A stretch of 64,000 nt of DNA from Muscardinus avellanarius (GCA_963383645.1 OY726561.1:24260795-24324794); one strand, 5' to 3'; shown: positions 43,080 through 56,624, counted from the stretch's first letter. Program-made: numbers and translations. Notes: generated by a model from the letters alone, not told the origin.

Positions 43080-44112
43080 CTAATAACTTTATTTATTTAT
43101 TTATTTATTTTATTGGTACATTATAGTTGTACTTCTTAAATAAGTACAAGATGGTAGAGGAAAACACGCACACCATACCCAATTAGCCATTATCTAATTC
43201 CCACCCCATTTCCTTCCCCATCCTTCCTTCTCATGTTTAAGCTTAGTGATTAATTTTGATATGTTTGTAAATGCACATCATGTACATAAAGGAATTTCTG
43301 TATTTCCCCCTCCTACCCTCCTCAGTTAGGTCGCCTTACTTGATTTTCTATAGTATCTTCTTCTTCATCTAGAGTTCCTCCTAGGACCCATTTTCACTCT
43401 AGCTTCTGCATATTAGGGAGAATATCTGATTTATTGCCATCTACTCCTCTGATAGAGGACTAATGTCTAGAATATATAGAGAACTCAAAAAACTCAGCAC
43501 TAAGAAAAGAAATAAGCCAATATAAAATGGGCAAGTGAACTAATTAGACACTTCACAAAAGAGGAAATTCAAATGGCCAATAAATGTATAAAAATGCCCA
43601 ACATCATTAGCAATCAAAGAGATGAAAATCAAAACTACCCTGAGGTTTCACCTAACTCCAACTAGAATGGCAATCATTCAAAACACAAACAACAACAAAT
43701 TCTGATGAAGATTTGGAGAAGTATAAACTCTAATATATTGTTAGTTGGATTTCAAATTAGTGTAACCACTTTGGAAAACAGTATGGAGGATGCTCAGAAG
43801 AATGGAAATGAACCTACCATATCATCCCGCAATACCACTTCTGGGTATCTACCCCAAAGAATAAAAACCAAACTACCAAACTAATGCATGTGTATCTTTG
43901 TTCATATCTGCACAATTCACAATTGCCAAACTATGGAACCAGTCAAGATGTACATCAACAGATGAACAGATTATAAAATTATGGGATATGAACACAATAT
44001 AATTTTACCCAGACATAAAGAAAAATACAATTACATCATTTACAGAGAAATGGATTCAACTGGAGAACATTATGCTAAGTGAGATTAGTCAATCACAAAA
44101 ACTAATCACTTT
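43080..44112 (-). mobile_element. L1 insertion with 5' inversion (twin priming)
   Basis: The left part, 43,091-43,436, is L1 3' UTR on the minus strand after a (TTTA)n tail complement. The right part, 43,437-44,101, is the adjacent ORF2 3' coding region but on the plus strand ('gcaataccacttctgggtat', 'gaaatggattcaactgg', ending 'caatcacaaaaac'). The inverted part ends where the 3' UTR part begins in the L1 order. Flanked by 'ctaataacttt' and 'ctaatcacttt' (11 bp, one mismatch). Confidence 0.93.
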
Positions 44113-44664
44113 CTTTTTGAGTTCATGACCAACTGTCTAGACCACTTGCCACTGTTCATGAGACCATATAATAGCGAACCCTGGAATTCCTTCTTTTTTC
44201 TACATAGAATATATAAAAGTATGATTCTCATTAAACTGGAACCATTGGAACAATTTCTCACCATCTCTGTTTTTTATTATCACCCCTGAAAGCAACATAA
44301 CATTGCTGGCATCTTTTGTCTGACTTGCAATAACATCTTAAACCCAGTCATCTGAAAAACTAATGGACACTTTTCTATATACTTAAAACCTTTCTACAGG
44401 AATGTCCAATGTTGGGTATAAGTTGAAGGAAGAAAACTGGTATAACTGTGTTAGAATCCATGGAGACCTGGCTATCTGTTTGTAATTTGCTTCTGTTTGT
44501 TGATTATGTTCAGGCTTACTTCCAAATGTACTATTTCCTTGTTAGGATGAATGTTGGATAAGATCATCTGACTCCATAAATCAGTGAACCTGAAAATATC
44601 TGGATAACAATGGGCATCTCTAGTCTCATGGTTATATAAAATACCATGGGGTGTTTATTTCTTT
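44113..44664. other. Non-coding DNA, nothing recognised
   Basis: No repeat or exon that I can support. Confidence 0.45.
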
Positions 44665-45105
44665 TATCTATCAACTTGGCAAAAACAGGGTGCATTTTAA
44701 CATTACACTGGACTTTTCTTGGAGAACTTTTGGAATAAAATTGACATTTTAATAGCTAACTTAGAGAAGAACTAATTGCTCTCTTAAATGGAGATTATTC
44801 AAGAAATTAAAGGCTTGAGTAGAGCAAGAGACTGAAGCCTTTTATGAAACAGGAAATTGTGAGAACAGTGGTTTTTGGGCTTGAGCTACATTACCATCTC
44901 TTTCTTGATTCTACAGCCTGCCACCCTATACTACATGCTTTTGTTTTATTAGCTTCTATAGTGTAAGAGGCAGTTTCTTTCTTTCTAGCTAGCTAGCTAT
45001 TTATCATCTATCATCTACCATCTATCTATCTATTTATCTATCTCTCATCTCTTATCCCTCTTCTATTGTCTATCATCTATTTTTCTATCATCTATCACAA
45101 ACTAG
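44665..45105 (+). repeat. Old mammalian interspersed repeat with (CTAT)n end
   Basis: 'ctatcaacttggc', 'aaaattgacattttaatag', 'gcttgagtagagcaagag' and a terminal TATC-type microsatellite (44,985-45,105) follow the order of a common mammalian repeat that I recognise by pattern but cannot name with certainty. Confidence 0.45.
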
Positions 45106-45951
45106 GCCAAAGACTTTTGGCTAATGTATGCTACTTCTGTCTAAGTCATTTAATTTCCAGAAAAAGACCCCTATTCACCCTTTGCACAAACAATTTTGTG
45201 CATAGCATCCCATGCTGAGCCATAGGAACAAAACAGACATAAACTTTGGACTAACACAGGGAACAGAGCTGTTTTAATGAGTTGCCTGGCCTTGTACCAT
45301 ATTGTTATTAAATATATCTTCTTGTGGAATTTTGGAGTTATAAGTTACTACAGCATAATCTAATTAAGCCCTTCTTTGTTCAGTGCCATTATGTAAAATA
45401 GCCATCCCCTCTATGACTCAGCTTTTTATCTTTAGAATGGTCTAATGAGTATATAAACCTCAGGATTATTGTAAGAATATTTCTGCTAATTTAAGTTAAT
45501 ATTTCTTAAAGATCCTGGTTCATATTTAGAGGTTGTTAATACAAGGGACAAAAAGTAAAAGAAAGTTATTCATATGTGAAAAAATTTAGATTGGCTATAT
45601 GTTCAAAATGACAAGGCAATGAGCTATATCCTCAATGATTTTATAAAGTGAATTTGTCTTTCATGTATAAAATGCATGTAAGCATACAGAAGTGTGTACA
45701 AATGAAATATTCTCTCATATATTTAAGGATGCAGAAATGATATATTCTTCAAGAAATTACTGAGATAGACCCTAGAAAATATAAATAAATTAAAGTAGGC
45801 TAATAATTAAAGACTGGGAAAATTATGACAAAAGTGGCTTAGCAGGACACGCCTTATCCCATTAAAACCCCATATAATATCTGCTTATTCATATTTTGTA
45901 AGTTTGTCAGTTTAATATCTGACAAACTGTTGTTGGTATACATCCAATTCA
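45106..45951. other. AT-rich non-coding DNA, nothing recognised
   Basis: No repeat or exon that I can support. Confidence 0.5.
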
Positions 45952-46307
45952 TCATTTATTGGCACAATGTATTCATGCATTTTAATGTAGTACAAGATGG
46001 TAGAGGCATATATGCACACATCACCCAATTAGCCCTTACCCTATGCTGACTCCATCCCCCCTCCCTTCTTCTCATGTTTGGCCTAGTGATTGACTTTTAT
46101 ATGTCTGTTAATGTACTAATCCCCTCCAATACATTAGGAAATTTCCCTCATCCCCCTCTCATCCCCTCAGTTAGGTCACCTTGTTTGCTCATCTATAGAT
46201 TCTCCTTCTTCATCTAGAGCTCCTCCTACAACCCATTTTTCTCCCTAGTTTCTGCATATTAGGGAGAGCTTCCGATTTCTTAATTCTTTGTGACTGACTG
46301 GTCTGTC
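45952..46307 (-). mobile_element. L1 3' UTR fragment
   Basis: 'tattggcacaatgtattcat' end, pyrimidine-rich 3' UTR, 'gcatattagggagagcttcc' and a few bases of the ORF2 end ('tgtgactgactggtctg'). 5'-truncated. Confidence 0.88.
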
Positions 46308-46520
46308 TCCTCTTCCTTTTCTCTTCCCCACCTCTTTTGCCTCCTCCATTTCCTCCTCTCATTGCTCCTCTTTCTTCCTCTGTGCTTCCTACTTTCTTCT
46401 TCCTCTTCCTTCTTTTCTCTTCCTTTTTTCCTCTTCCTTTTTTCCTCTTACTCATCTATGCTTCTCCTTTGCTCCTCTTTCTTCTTCCCTACCTGCTTCT
46501 TTCTGGGGGCTCCTACTTCT
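46308..46520. repeat. C/T-rich low-complexity tract
   Basis: About 200 bp of CTTCCT-type polypyrimidine. The Lys/Arg/Glu-rich minus frame and Ser/Leu/Phe-rich plus frames over it are compositional artefacts. Confidence 0.9.
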
Positions 46521-47985
46521 TTCCCAGAGTGGAACATCTGTCTATCATGACTCATTCTTCACTATGGAACTTATATGAACTTCTCTTGCTTGTTTTCATG
46601 ATCACTGAATACTTAGCAAAACGGCCTTACAAAGGTAAACTTTTTCTATTTTTACACTGTTGCTTTGTGAGAATTATTGAATAATAATTATCTTCCCTAT
46701 ACAAAAGAAAATTTCAAAAATAGTCTAATATCTATTTTGCATACTGAGATAATTTAACAGAATTTTTGTGTTTAGGTTTGTATTAAGTATCTCTTGGTTT
46801 AAGTGGTAAGTATAAGCTATTGGAATATAATATCATACTCTTTGATAACAATGAATATTCCTGCATATTTACATTGAAATTTCAGCATATATTCTTACTG
46901 TGGTAAAAAGCTTGAAACTGTTTATAAGGACTTACTACTATGGAGTAGAATATATAATTGGGATATATGATTATAAAGAATTTATACTACCATTAAATAT
47001 TAATGTACTTCTACATTATCTAAATGTTTGGATTGATATCACAAATGGAAACATCAGTATAATTAACAGATGTAATTTTTCAAAGGCATTATAAAAACAG
47101 TTCCACATTAATACATATATATCAATGGGACTGGGAATATACAAATATAGAAAACTAAGAAGTTGCTCATGGGATGTTGTAATCTTCATACCTTTGTTTT
47201 TGTATTCTCATTCTCCAGGAATTCTATAATAATTATGCGTAATTTAGAATAATAAACAACAGTCCATTTAATGAATATCAATTCTTTAGGAAGTCTTAAG
47301 GAGAAATGTTTAAGGTTTATTTCTGAGTAATGGGCAACTGCATTAAAAAAAAAAAAAACTTTTCCATCAAAGCCTCAGTAAATTTGTATGTCAGTTTAGA
47401 ATATTTTTGTTCAGAAGTTTTCTTGTGAAATTCAAAGGAGAAAAGAAATGCTCAAACTGAAACTTCCTTTTCCTCTTTAAGTGTATAAAAGAGCTTTATT
47501 TTAAACAGTTGTTGAAGAAATTAATGGAAGTGTAACAAAGACTTAAGGCTGCTTTTGGGAAAAATACAGACTCTTCTCCTAGGCTTGCAAATACTCAGTG
47601 GATAACTAAAACCAAGATGTAAGCTTGGCACCTCTGCCTTCATTTTGCATCTGTCTCTTTTAATTTTAAAATTTGTGCCAGATACTTACTCCAGTCTGCA
47701 TGTAGACATGTTAATAATTTAAGAAGTGTCTGTCTAAAAACTTGTAACACAACATTGGTTAAATTTACCTAAATTCTCTTGCCCCTTTCAAGGATGAAAG
47801 CACTAAGATAAAGTGAGGTATTTTCAAGATTTTCAAGGACATGGTAATCAACACACTGTCAAGTTTCAGCTTTTACAAGCATCCTGTTCTAGACCCTCAG
47901 AGTGGCACCTCAGAGTCTCTGGCCATTGTCACAAACCTTAAAAAAAAACTCCATCTTTACTTTCTGACTTGCCTTTCTCTCTGAA
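46521..47985. other. AT-rich non-coding DNA, nothing recognised
   Basis: No repeat or exon that I can support. Confidence 0.5.
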
Positions 47986-47989
47986 TAGT

Positions 47990-48350
47990 TTTCTCATGAC
48001 ATCACCCAGAATTCCAGGAACAACAACGTACTTCTTGAGGAAAGAGACCTCCAAAATGGAGAAATTATCCCTTCACAGGAACTGAAGCTTCCCCATAGGC
48101 AGAAGCAATGATTTTGGGATGAGGACAGTCTTTCCCCAGATGAGAACACATTCTTCAGGACCTCACAGAAACAGACTTTCCATAATGATCAGCCATCTCT
48201 CCAGAGAGTTTAATCAAGACTGCTTAATCATGCATAGCACCTGACCCTTGCTGGATTTTTACCCTATTTAAAGTTGAAGCTCATGTTAGTACCCCCAAAG
48301 AGGGCTAATGAGTCTTCTTCTTTCTTGTCTTCACAATGTGGCTATCCTAA
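47990..48350 (+). other. Possible old LTR fragment
   Basis: CT/GA-balanced sequence with a TATA-like 'ctatttaaagttgaagctc' followed by 'cttcttctttcttgtcttc', an arrangement common in old mammalian LTRs. No ends or TSD were found. Weak. Confidence 0.3.
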
Positions 48351-48356
48351 ATATTA

Positions 48357-48357
48357 G

Positions 48358-48400
<43 letters not shown>

Positions 48401-48417
48401 TGTGTGTGTGTGTGTTA
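48357..48417. repeat. (GT)n microsatellite
   Basis: About 29 GT units with one TATG interruption, next to a minus-strand SINE tail. Confidence 0.96.
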
Positions 48418-48600
48418 CTGAGAATTGAATCCAATGGCATTCTACCTACCATAGCCTTTTTTTTTTTTTGAAACTAAATTTTGCTAAGTTCCTGAGGATC
48501 TCAATATGTTACTGAATTTTTAAGGCAGGCTTCCAATCTCCTATTCTCCTGTCTAAGCCTCCCAAGTATTGTTACTAGCATGTACCATCATGCCTGGCTC
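48418..48600 (-). repeat. B1-dID SINE, diverged
   Basis: 'gagaattgaatccaatggca' (ID arm complement), T-run linker, B1 arm 'taagcctcccaagta' ending 'caccatcatgcctggct'-like sequence. Confidence 0.85.
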
Positions 48601-49289
48601 TGAATATAAAATTTATTTTTTACTTCACCATTACTTTTTCTGCTTGCTTTATTTTGGAGTGGGGCAATGAGTGGTCAGATCTGGTACCTTGGGATTATAA
48701 AAAGTCAATTCCCTCACTCCCAACCTAAGACTCTGGCAACTAAAAAAAAAAAAAAAAAAAAACTAATTACAGATATTTAGGTGAGTAAAAGGAATAAATT
48801 TTTTTTTTATATTTTTTTGGTTAGGAAAACTTTTAAAAGCTACAAATGTCTTGTGATGCTGAATAATGTTCTCATAAGGTGTCCAGAATCTGTGATTGTT
48901 GTTTGATATGGAAAAGGGGATTTTATAGATCTGATAAAGTTAAAGACATTGAGAAAGTTATCCAAATGGCCCTACCATAATGGCAAAAGTCCATGTTAGA
49001 GGGACAAAGAAAGAATCAGAATCAGATAGAAAGCAAGATAACTACCAAAGAAAAGTAGACCATGGGTGAGATTTGAAGACATTGCATATTTGATTTTGAG
49101 GATGGAAAGGAAGGCCTCTGACCCAAAGGTTATGCAAAAACCTTCTGGAAACAATAGGAGTAAAAGAAAATAGAGCATCTCTTAGATCTTCTTGAGATGA
49201 CAGCTCCAGGAACCCATTTTAGGCTTTAGACCTCCAGATCAATAATATCTTATGAATACAGTATGTGTTGGTATTAGTCATTAAATTTT
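48601..49289. other. Non-coding DNA, nothing recognised
   Basis: Contains an A20 run near 48,743. No repeat or exon that I can support. Confidence 0.45.
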
Positions 49290-49508
49290 TGGTAACTTTA
49301 ATTTTTTTTCAGTACTGTGGATAGAACTCAGGGGTATTCTACCTCCGAGCTCCACTCCCGGCCTTTTTTGTTTTTTTGAAACAGGGTCTCACTGAATTGC
49401 AAAGGGCCTAAGTAGCTAAGGCTGGCCACAAACCATGATCTTCCTGTCTCAGCCTCCCAAATGCTGGGATTACAAGTGTGCGCCACCATACATGGCTTTG
49501 TGGTAACT
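49290..49508 (-). repeat. B1-dID dimeric SINE with short TSD
   Basis: SINE body 49,301-49,497: ID arm complement 'gaactcaggggtattctacc', linker 'gaaacagggtctcactg', B1 arm 'cagcctcccaaatgctggg'. 'tggtaactt' lies on both sides. Confidence 0.9.
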
Positions 49509-49519
49509 TCTTAATGCAT

Positions 49520-49880
49520 GTAGTAGCTTCAATCTGGAATGCTTCCCTAAGCCTCATATGTTTTGCAATGCAACAATATTTAAACGTGAGTAACTTTAAT
49601 CACAATGGCTCTGATCTCATCAGTGAATTAATCAATTGAGAATTAATAATTTTAATAAATTTACTAGCTAGTAACTATAAGTGGGTTGGACGTGAATGGA
49701 GGAAGTAGGTTATTGGTTCTGTGACCTTGGGAGATTTCTTTCTCTCTGCTTTTCGATCATCATGAGCTGAACAGCTTTCTTCTGACATATCCTGGTGACA
49801 TGACTTTCTGTCATAGAGCCATCAAACCACCGACTAAACCTCTGATTCATGAGACAAAGGTTGTGAAGGCAGCCTTTAGT
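49520..49880 (+). repeat. Old LTR-like mammalian repeat
   Basis: 'ggctctgatctcatcagtga', 'ggaggaagtaggttattgg', 'tctctctgcttttcgatc', 'catgagctgaacagctttc' and 'gactaaacctctg' follow a widespread mammalian repeat that I associate with MaLR-type LTRs. Family name uncertain. A related copy lies at 61,885-62,470. Confidence 0.5.
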
Positions 49881-50008
49881 AGCTCTAGATTTTTTGACCA
49901 GGTATTGTGGTCACAGTGATAATTTGACTAACAGATAAGTGATAATAAATGAATTCAGTATGCTATTCTAAAAGTTGATTCTATGAACACCCATTGATTG
50001 TATTGTTT

Positions 50009-50010
<2 letters not shown>

Positions 50011-50053
<43 letters not shown>
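50011..50053. repeat. (AC)n microsatellite
   Basis: About 21 uninterrupted AC units. Confidence 0.96.
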
Positions 50054-50055
<2 letters not shown>

Positions 50056-50073
50056 AGCTATTAAGCTATTTGG

Positions 50074-50290
50074 CTACTGTTAATTTTTTTTTTTTTTTGG
50101 TGGTTTTGGGGTTCCTGGAAACCCTTCTACCTCCGGGCTACACTTCCAGACCTTAATTTTATACTATTTATTTGGAAACAAGGTCTCATAAGCCAGCGTG
50201 GCTGGCTTCGAACCTGTGCTATCATCCTGTCTCCGCCTCCCAAGCGTGGGGATTACAAGCGTGCACCACCACGCCCGGTTACTGTTAATA
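50074..50290 (-). repeat. B1-dID SINE (young subtype) with TSD
   Basis: Body about 50,086-50,279, many CpGs retained, ending 'accaccacgcccggt'. 'tactgttaat' flanks both sides. Confidence 0.93.
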
Positions 50291-53200
50291 TTTTTTGTCA
50301 CTGATATATTTTAAACATTCCATCACTAGTAATAAAAATAGTAATTTTAGCCTTTTGTCAGTAAGTACAAAATAAAGGATAAATTAAACATTTGCCTAAA
50401 AATGAGAGATGCATTATTCTTTAGTTCCTAAACTTATTTGTCGTATCAATTTCTTCAGCAAAAATAAGTTAGCATATGCAAAGATAATATTTATATTTTT
50501 TGATTAATTATGCATATTAGTAACCATATAATGTAAATTTACATTAATGCAATACTAATAAACATATTTAAAGACAATATAAATAAAAATAGAATATATA
50601 AAACATATGTGATTGAAACATTTATTATCTTCTTTCAGTAACTCTTTTGATTATATTGAAAATCCCTGGAAATTTTTGCTCTCTCCATTACAAGCTGCTG
50701 TATTTGGTGACCAAAATAGATTGCTTTCTGCTTTTTAATGACTCTCTTCTTTTTCAACTGAGAGCTTATTTTCCTGGTATTGACAAATATAGTTCAGATT
50801 TGGTTAGATGCTATGGGGTATGATATTGAATAAGCAATGTGACTAATTCTCATTGTGTATTCCCAAGCTGACTCTTAGTACTCTATTTTCATGTCTCCTG
50901 AGCACTATAGCTTATTAAAATTGCCTACTTCTGCAGAGTTTCTGCTAAAGGTATTATGATGCAATGTATTTTCTTTCTTAACTTGCCAAGGTGATGAACT
51001 AAAATTATATGATCATTTGGTTAATGGCATTAATTTATCTGTGTGAATATGTATTTTACAAAATCACATGCTGTTATGGCAGGAAAGTGGATTAAGCTTC
51101 TCACATTTTGAAAAAATCAGATAATACACATGCCACAACTGAAGAGGCATTTTGTTGAATGAGTCTATTTTAATCTCCATATGATGATGCCAATCTTGTG
51201 GGTTTTTTTTATATTAGTGTGAAAGGTAGAATACAGATTTTTATTTCTAAAAATTCCTTTTTTATTTCAAAGTTTCTTCCCTCCAGACACCTTAAGTGAC
51301 CTAAACCCTCATTAGACTGGGCTATAATTCACATGAAGGGGGAAAAACAACCCATAGATACTGCTATTAATGAGATGGCTCTGACTACCTGTGGACAATG
51401 AATAATTTAAGTACAAAAATGATTTTAAAAGGACTGTGATGTTTTGAAATTTAAAACATCTGTTAAATATTTTTTTAACAAATAACCCTTGTAACCTAAC
51501 ACAGCATAGATAAATTTCTGCCAGTAGTATTATGGTCAGTAAGATCAAAGACAAAAATAACAGCCAATGACCATTAATGAAGCCTTTCCTTAGATCCTAA
51601 ACTTGATTTTTTTATGTTAAAATGAGTTGTGACCTTGGGATTAAAATATGTCAGTAGTATATTTAAATTCCATTTTACAATTCAAACCAATATTCAGAAA
51701 TAATTTATCTTGCATATGATTCAGGTGGGGGTTGATTTATTATTTATTATTGAGTTACTAATTAGAATTAAGGAGTAGGACTGATCACAAATGAACCCAA
51801 ATTGTCACTTTGCACTGCACTTTGCACTTGGCACTGCAGGAAGAGCAAATGGTAACCTTGTACCTGTAGCTATAGGTCATATGGGCAAGATATTTAAACA
51901 GGAGTTTTCTGAGTTCTGTCAGAATAGCTTGTGACCCTCATTGACTAGGACAAGATACAGAACTTGTAGTTTTCTACCCAGGAACATCTCCAATCCATTC
52001 CTTTTTTCCTGGGGAGGCTATTAAGAGTTATTTCTTCATTGTATCTAGTATTCTCAAGAAATACATGCTCATTTCACATAGAGAATAGTCCCAGACCACA
52101 AAGTCACTGAGCTTGACCTGCAGTTAAGAATTGACTCAGAAAAGTTACTGCTGTCTTTCAGTGTAATCTTTGTGTGTGTAAAATATGGGGAGCTAGTAAT
52201 TTTGACTACCTTTTCTTTCACAGTCTATGTAATCTATGTGAACCTAAAACAGGCGATTTTTGCCTTCCTTGATTGAATAAGTCAGGTTTGGCCTTTGCTA
52301 TGTCTTCTGTGCTCTTCCTATGGCCATAACCACTCTCTTCTCATAGGAGTAATTATATAAACAATTAGTTGACATAATCACTAAACTGAGTGAAAATCAA
52401 TTCCCAAGCCATTCATATTTTCAGACAACTCTTGTAAAAAGCTAGAAACCAATCCAGGCAACCTGCAGTCATAGCTGAATCTTGCGTATTCCTACCTGAA
52501 TTATATTGCTCTCCTGCTTACCTGACAGATCCCTTCCCTGGACTAGAAACCCAGATTGTAGACTCAGGAAATTACCCAGTATCTGGTATATCTCCCTGAA
52601 ATACAATGTGAAGATGGGTAAAACACCTTTTCTATCGAGTCTCAGCTTCTGAATTCACCTTCCTGTGAGCCCTTGACTATGACAACTACAGAAATTGTTT
52701 TGACTCCTGGTATGTGAGAATTATGTCTACATCTTCACATAAATTCTTCATGTAACAACTATCAGATTTCAATTTCCTCCCTAATCTGAATTTTATAATT
52801 CCATGATGAAGGAGACCCCAAGAACAGAAATGATTGCACTATAATGACCATTGTAACACTGATTGTAGAAAGTACAGCACTTCTTACTTTGAAATATAAA
52901 ATTCTTGCTAAAAGCATGTGAACATGGCCTAAGAATATTTGTGAAAAAACTTATTTTTGCTTAAGAGTCTTTTGGCTATTTTCTTATAACAGTCTTTTCT
53001 TCCTTTGATGGTGCATTTTACAACATTTTACCAGGTGTGGCATCATATCCACCATTGTAAACTAGGCACAAAGTAACGAAGTCTATAATATACTCTCAGC
53101 CAGCCTAGACAAAAGAAATGCTAGAGAATTTAGACATAACTCTGGTTTGGTTATTTGAATTATATATTAAATTAATAGTTTCATATTATACAAAAGTAAT

Positions 53201-54377
53201 TTATTGGTTGAATATGTTATTGTTTGCAAGTCAGGCCAAAGTGGGGGACACAATATTTCTCAAAATACTTCATAAAATTAAATAGCCTTTAGTACTCCCA
53301 AGCAAAAGTTTAGAGGGAAAAATGGAAAGAACTAGAATATAGAATTATATTTGCCAAATTAAAAACACAGATTTTGTGATAATAGAAGTAAAACACCAAA
53401 TAGGTACCTAATATAGCAGGTTATAATTATTTAGTTCATGGAAAGTGTAAAGAAAGGACAGGCATTCAGGATCCTTTTCTTTCAGAACCGTCTTTGGAGA
53501 CTTCCTGGTGAAAGAGAGAGTCTGCTGCAACTCTCAGCTGTTCCAAGAATGTTCTATTTAACTGACGACTGGGTTAGCTATACTCACCAGTTATAGTTAT
53601 CCATATTGTCATTCTGTTCTCCTTACCTTATAGATAAATTCATGGAAAACAGGAGGGCATGCCTTCTGATTTTTCATGTACTAAGAAATAAGATGACACG
53701 TGTACTGTTTTTCACGTAGTCATTTATATATGGATCACTCAGTCATACCCTAGAGATGGCTGATAGTATAAACAGCATATTTTAAGCTGAATGTCCTCCA
53801 CAGGACCTGCCAAGCCAGACTAAACCCAATTAAAACCAAACTGAAAATCTGAGCTGGTAACTGCTAGACTATATATCTTGAGTAGAAGGTAGATATTAAT
53901 ATGCTTCTTTCTTAAAAATCAAGCAACATGTTCATTAGAGGTGATCACGAAAGACCTGCAAATGTTTAACAAAATACAACTTTGATCCTGGAAGACATTT
54001 GGATTGGCTTAAATTCACTGGACTGCTTTGGACTTAGAAATGCTACAGAACCCCTTGTTGGATACAAAAATGGAACCTCTGTAATTAGGAATCTACCCTG
54101 CTCAACTGGATGAACATCTTCAGCTACATGGAATAATTAATTTGGGAACCTAAGGAGAAAGCCATGTGACTTTCTAAGGTAGAACCTGATGGCTTATGAG
54201 ATTTATTCAGCTGGTTGAGGTTAGGACACTGGGGATGATTAAATATATAATCAAGTCTCATCCTGTACTTGGAATGGTATTGGTAATAGCCAATTGAAAT
54301 TGAACAGAATTATTTTTAGCTAAAACCTAATAAATTAACCAAAGTAGCTGATGAAGAAATACACTTATCAGAAAGTT
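50291..54377. other. Longest repeat-poor block; nothing recognised
   Basis: About 4.1 kb without a SINE, L1 or microsatellite I can name, and no convincing exon. It may contain very old LTR or MIR-type sequence around 52,500 and 54,780. If a regulatory element or unannotated exon exists in this window, this and 37,519-40,647 are where I would expect it. Confidence 0.5.
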
Positions 54378-54424
54378 TCCTAACTGGGTTTCATCCCCAG
54401 TACTGCAAAAAAAAAAAAAAAAAA
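54378..54424 (+). repeat. SINE 3' end only
   Basis: 'ctgggtttcatccccagtac' plus an A19 run: the last bases of the ID arm and tail, severely 5'-truncated. Confidence 0.75.
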
Positions 54425-56015
54425 ATGGCAAGAAAATGGGCAGATACTATCTGGAAACATTCTTAATGTGATCTTCTTTATCTCTGGACTCCATTCAGTG
54501 ATGCTTGTAGAGTAAACAGCCGTAGAAGATACAAATAATGTCTCCCTTAAGCACAAGAGGCAGTTTTGTTTACTGTCCAGTGTAGTGAAATCATCTCCCT
54601 CTCCTGAGTAAAAAGAAGGCATTCTTACTGACTGCCTGTTACAGAAGAATTAGGTTCACTAAACTCAGAGTTGTTCTCTTAACACAACTTACTTCCTGTG
54701 GAAGCTTCACCTGACTGTCTTCTGCTTGCCCTGTGGGAAATGGAGCTTGATAAACTTGCTCAAGGAAATGCTGATATTCTGACTACTGGAATCGTTGTGA
54801 CTAATGATGTCATGCGGGCCTCACCCAGGTGTGTCATATCTTCTGTCATCATCCATGAAGTAGTGGCAGGTTAACTTATTAGCTTGCAAGAATGATATAA
54901 AATCCTTCACAGTACTTGACACTCAGACATTTTGTATGGCTATAGAAGTCAGACTTTCAAAAACCAGAGAGAAAAAAATCAAATCATTAAGAAATTTTAA
55001 GAATATAAAGTATATGATATTTTGTTATCAGGTAATATTCTTTAAGTAGAATATAATTAGAGTTGATCAGAATTCCATATAAACTTGCTGTTTTTTTATT
55101 CTTTATTTGATACTCTTATATAAAATATTATTAACTTAAGGCTAGGATGGAGAATAATATCTCTTGTGTTTTGGAAATAAGGCTGCAAGAAACTGAACAA
55201 AGGTATTATTGAAAAAAACACTGAAAATAGTAGTGAGTCTCTTCACAAAGGACTCTGGAAGCTAGAATAAAGAGAGAAGATTCCAAAATCTCTCTTTAAT
55301 AGAGAAATTCTCTCCTGCCCTTCAGATCCCCATATCTGAGACTAATATCCTGATTTATTGGCATGGCTATGAACAGATGAAATATAATTTATAATTCAGC
55401 TGAAGTTGCTGTAACACACCCCTAAGAATCTCTTTTTAGGTTCTGTGGGCTGGTAATTTATGTTCTAACCCTGGAGTGATGGACCTTCCAAACATTGATT
55501 GAACTTAAATATATCTATCTCTCATAGATTCCTAGCTTCTTAAGGATCTTCCAGGGTTCTACTCTAGTTGAGCAACATTGTTTTTAATATATAAGTTATT
55601 AAATAATTTGAATATCATAAATGATTATGCATTTATGGTTTCATTGAAATCTTAAATCAATACATTCCAAAACCAGGCACTTTATCTTCTTTCTGAAGAG
55701 TATTATTTCTCCCTTATATTTTGCCTGGAGAGAGTCACCACCAAATCCAACTGGTCTCTTGTTTGAAAAAACTTTCATATTTCTTTTTCTTCCCCTCATT
55801 CATATCCTTTCTACTGAACTTATTATCCCTACAATATTCTGTGTTACTTCTTCTTTAACAGCTTGTCACTATCTTATTTCTCTATCTTTTGTTTCACCCT
55901 TTTCTAATTTATTAATGTTCAAGACAGACATTATAATACTCTTTCTAAAATACAGTCCTAATTGATTATTTACAGTTTGAAATTCTTCAGTCACTTTAGT
56001 ACTTTTTTTGTTGTA
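54425..56015. other. AT-rich non-coding DNA, nothing recognised
   Basis: No repeat or exon that I can support. Confidence 0.5.
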
Positions 56016-56205
56016 GTTTTGGTGGTACTGGGATTCCTGGAAACCCTTATACCTCCAGGCTACACTCCCAGACCTATTTTATACTTTTTTATTTTTGGAA
56101 ACAGGATCTCTTAAGTCAGTGCAGCTGGCTTCAAGCCTGCACAATCCTTCTGTCTCCGCCTCCCAAGTGCAGGGATTACAAGGGTGTGCCACCACACCCG
56201 GCATA
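56016..56205 (-). repeat. B1-dID SINE (young subtype)
   Basis: 'ggtggtactgggattcctgg', linker 'gaaacaggatctcttaag', B1 arm 'ccgcctcccaagtgcaggg' ending 'gccaccacacccggc'. Confidence 0.92.
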
Positions 56206-56624
56206 GTGCATATTTTTTCACCTAACATTTTGAGAGATGGGCTCAGATAATCTAGTTAAGTAGGTATCATAGATATACCATTCATATCCTTGCTTTAACC
56301 ACAGCAAAATTGTTTTTTCTTGTAGATACTACAGTTTCCTTACCTATTTGTGCCTTTGTCACAAGAAATATCTGTCTTGAGTTAATATCTATTCAATCTC
56401 AAATTATCTTAATCTAGGAAAGAAATCATTCCTCATATCTAAGGTTCAAAAGAGAAAGCTTCTTCCATCTTTCAAATTTCTGTCCATAGATAAAGACTGA
56501 TCTTACAGTATTTTCAATTGCTTTTTATCTTATATTTAAACCATATCTTGTTCTCATACATTTTCCTTTACATTTATTGTAAATGTAAATAATACTATAA
56601 ATTTATTGTATCGATGCACTATAG
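56206..56624. other. AT-rich non-coding DNA, nothing recognised
   Basis: No repeat or exon that I can support. Confidence 0.45.

Noticed and set aside
46210..46684. Basic and Ser/Leu-rich frames over 46.2-46.7 kb
   Set aside because: They arise from a polypyrimidine low-complexity tract attached to an L1 end.
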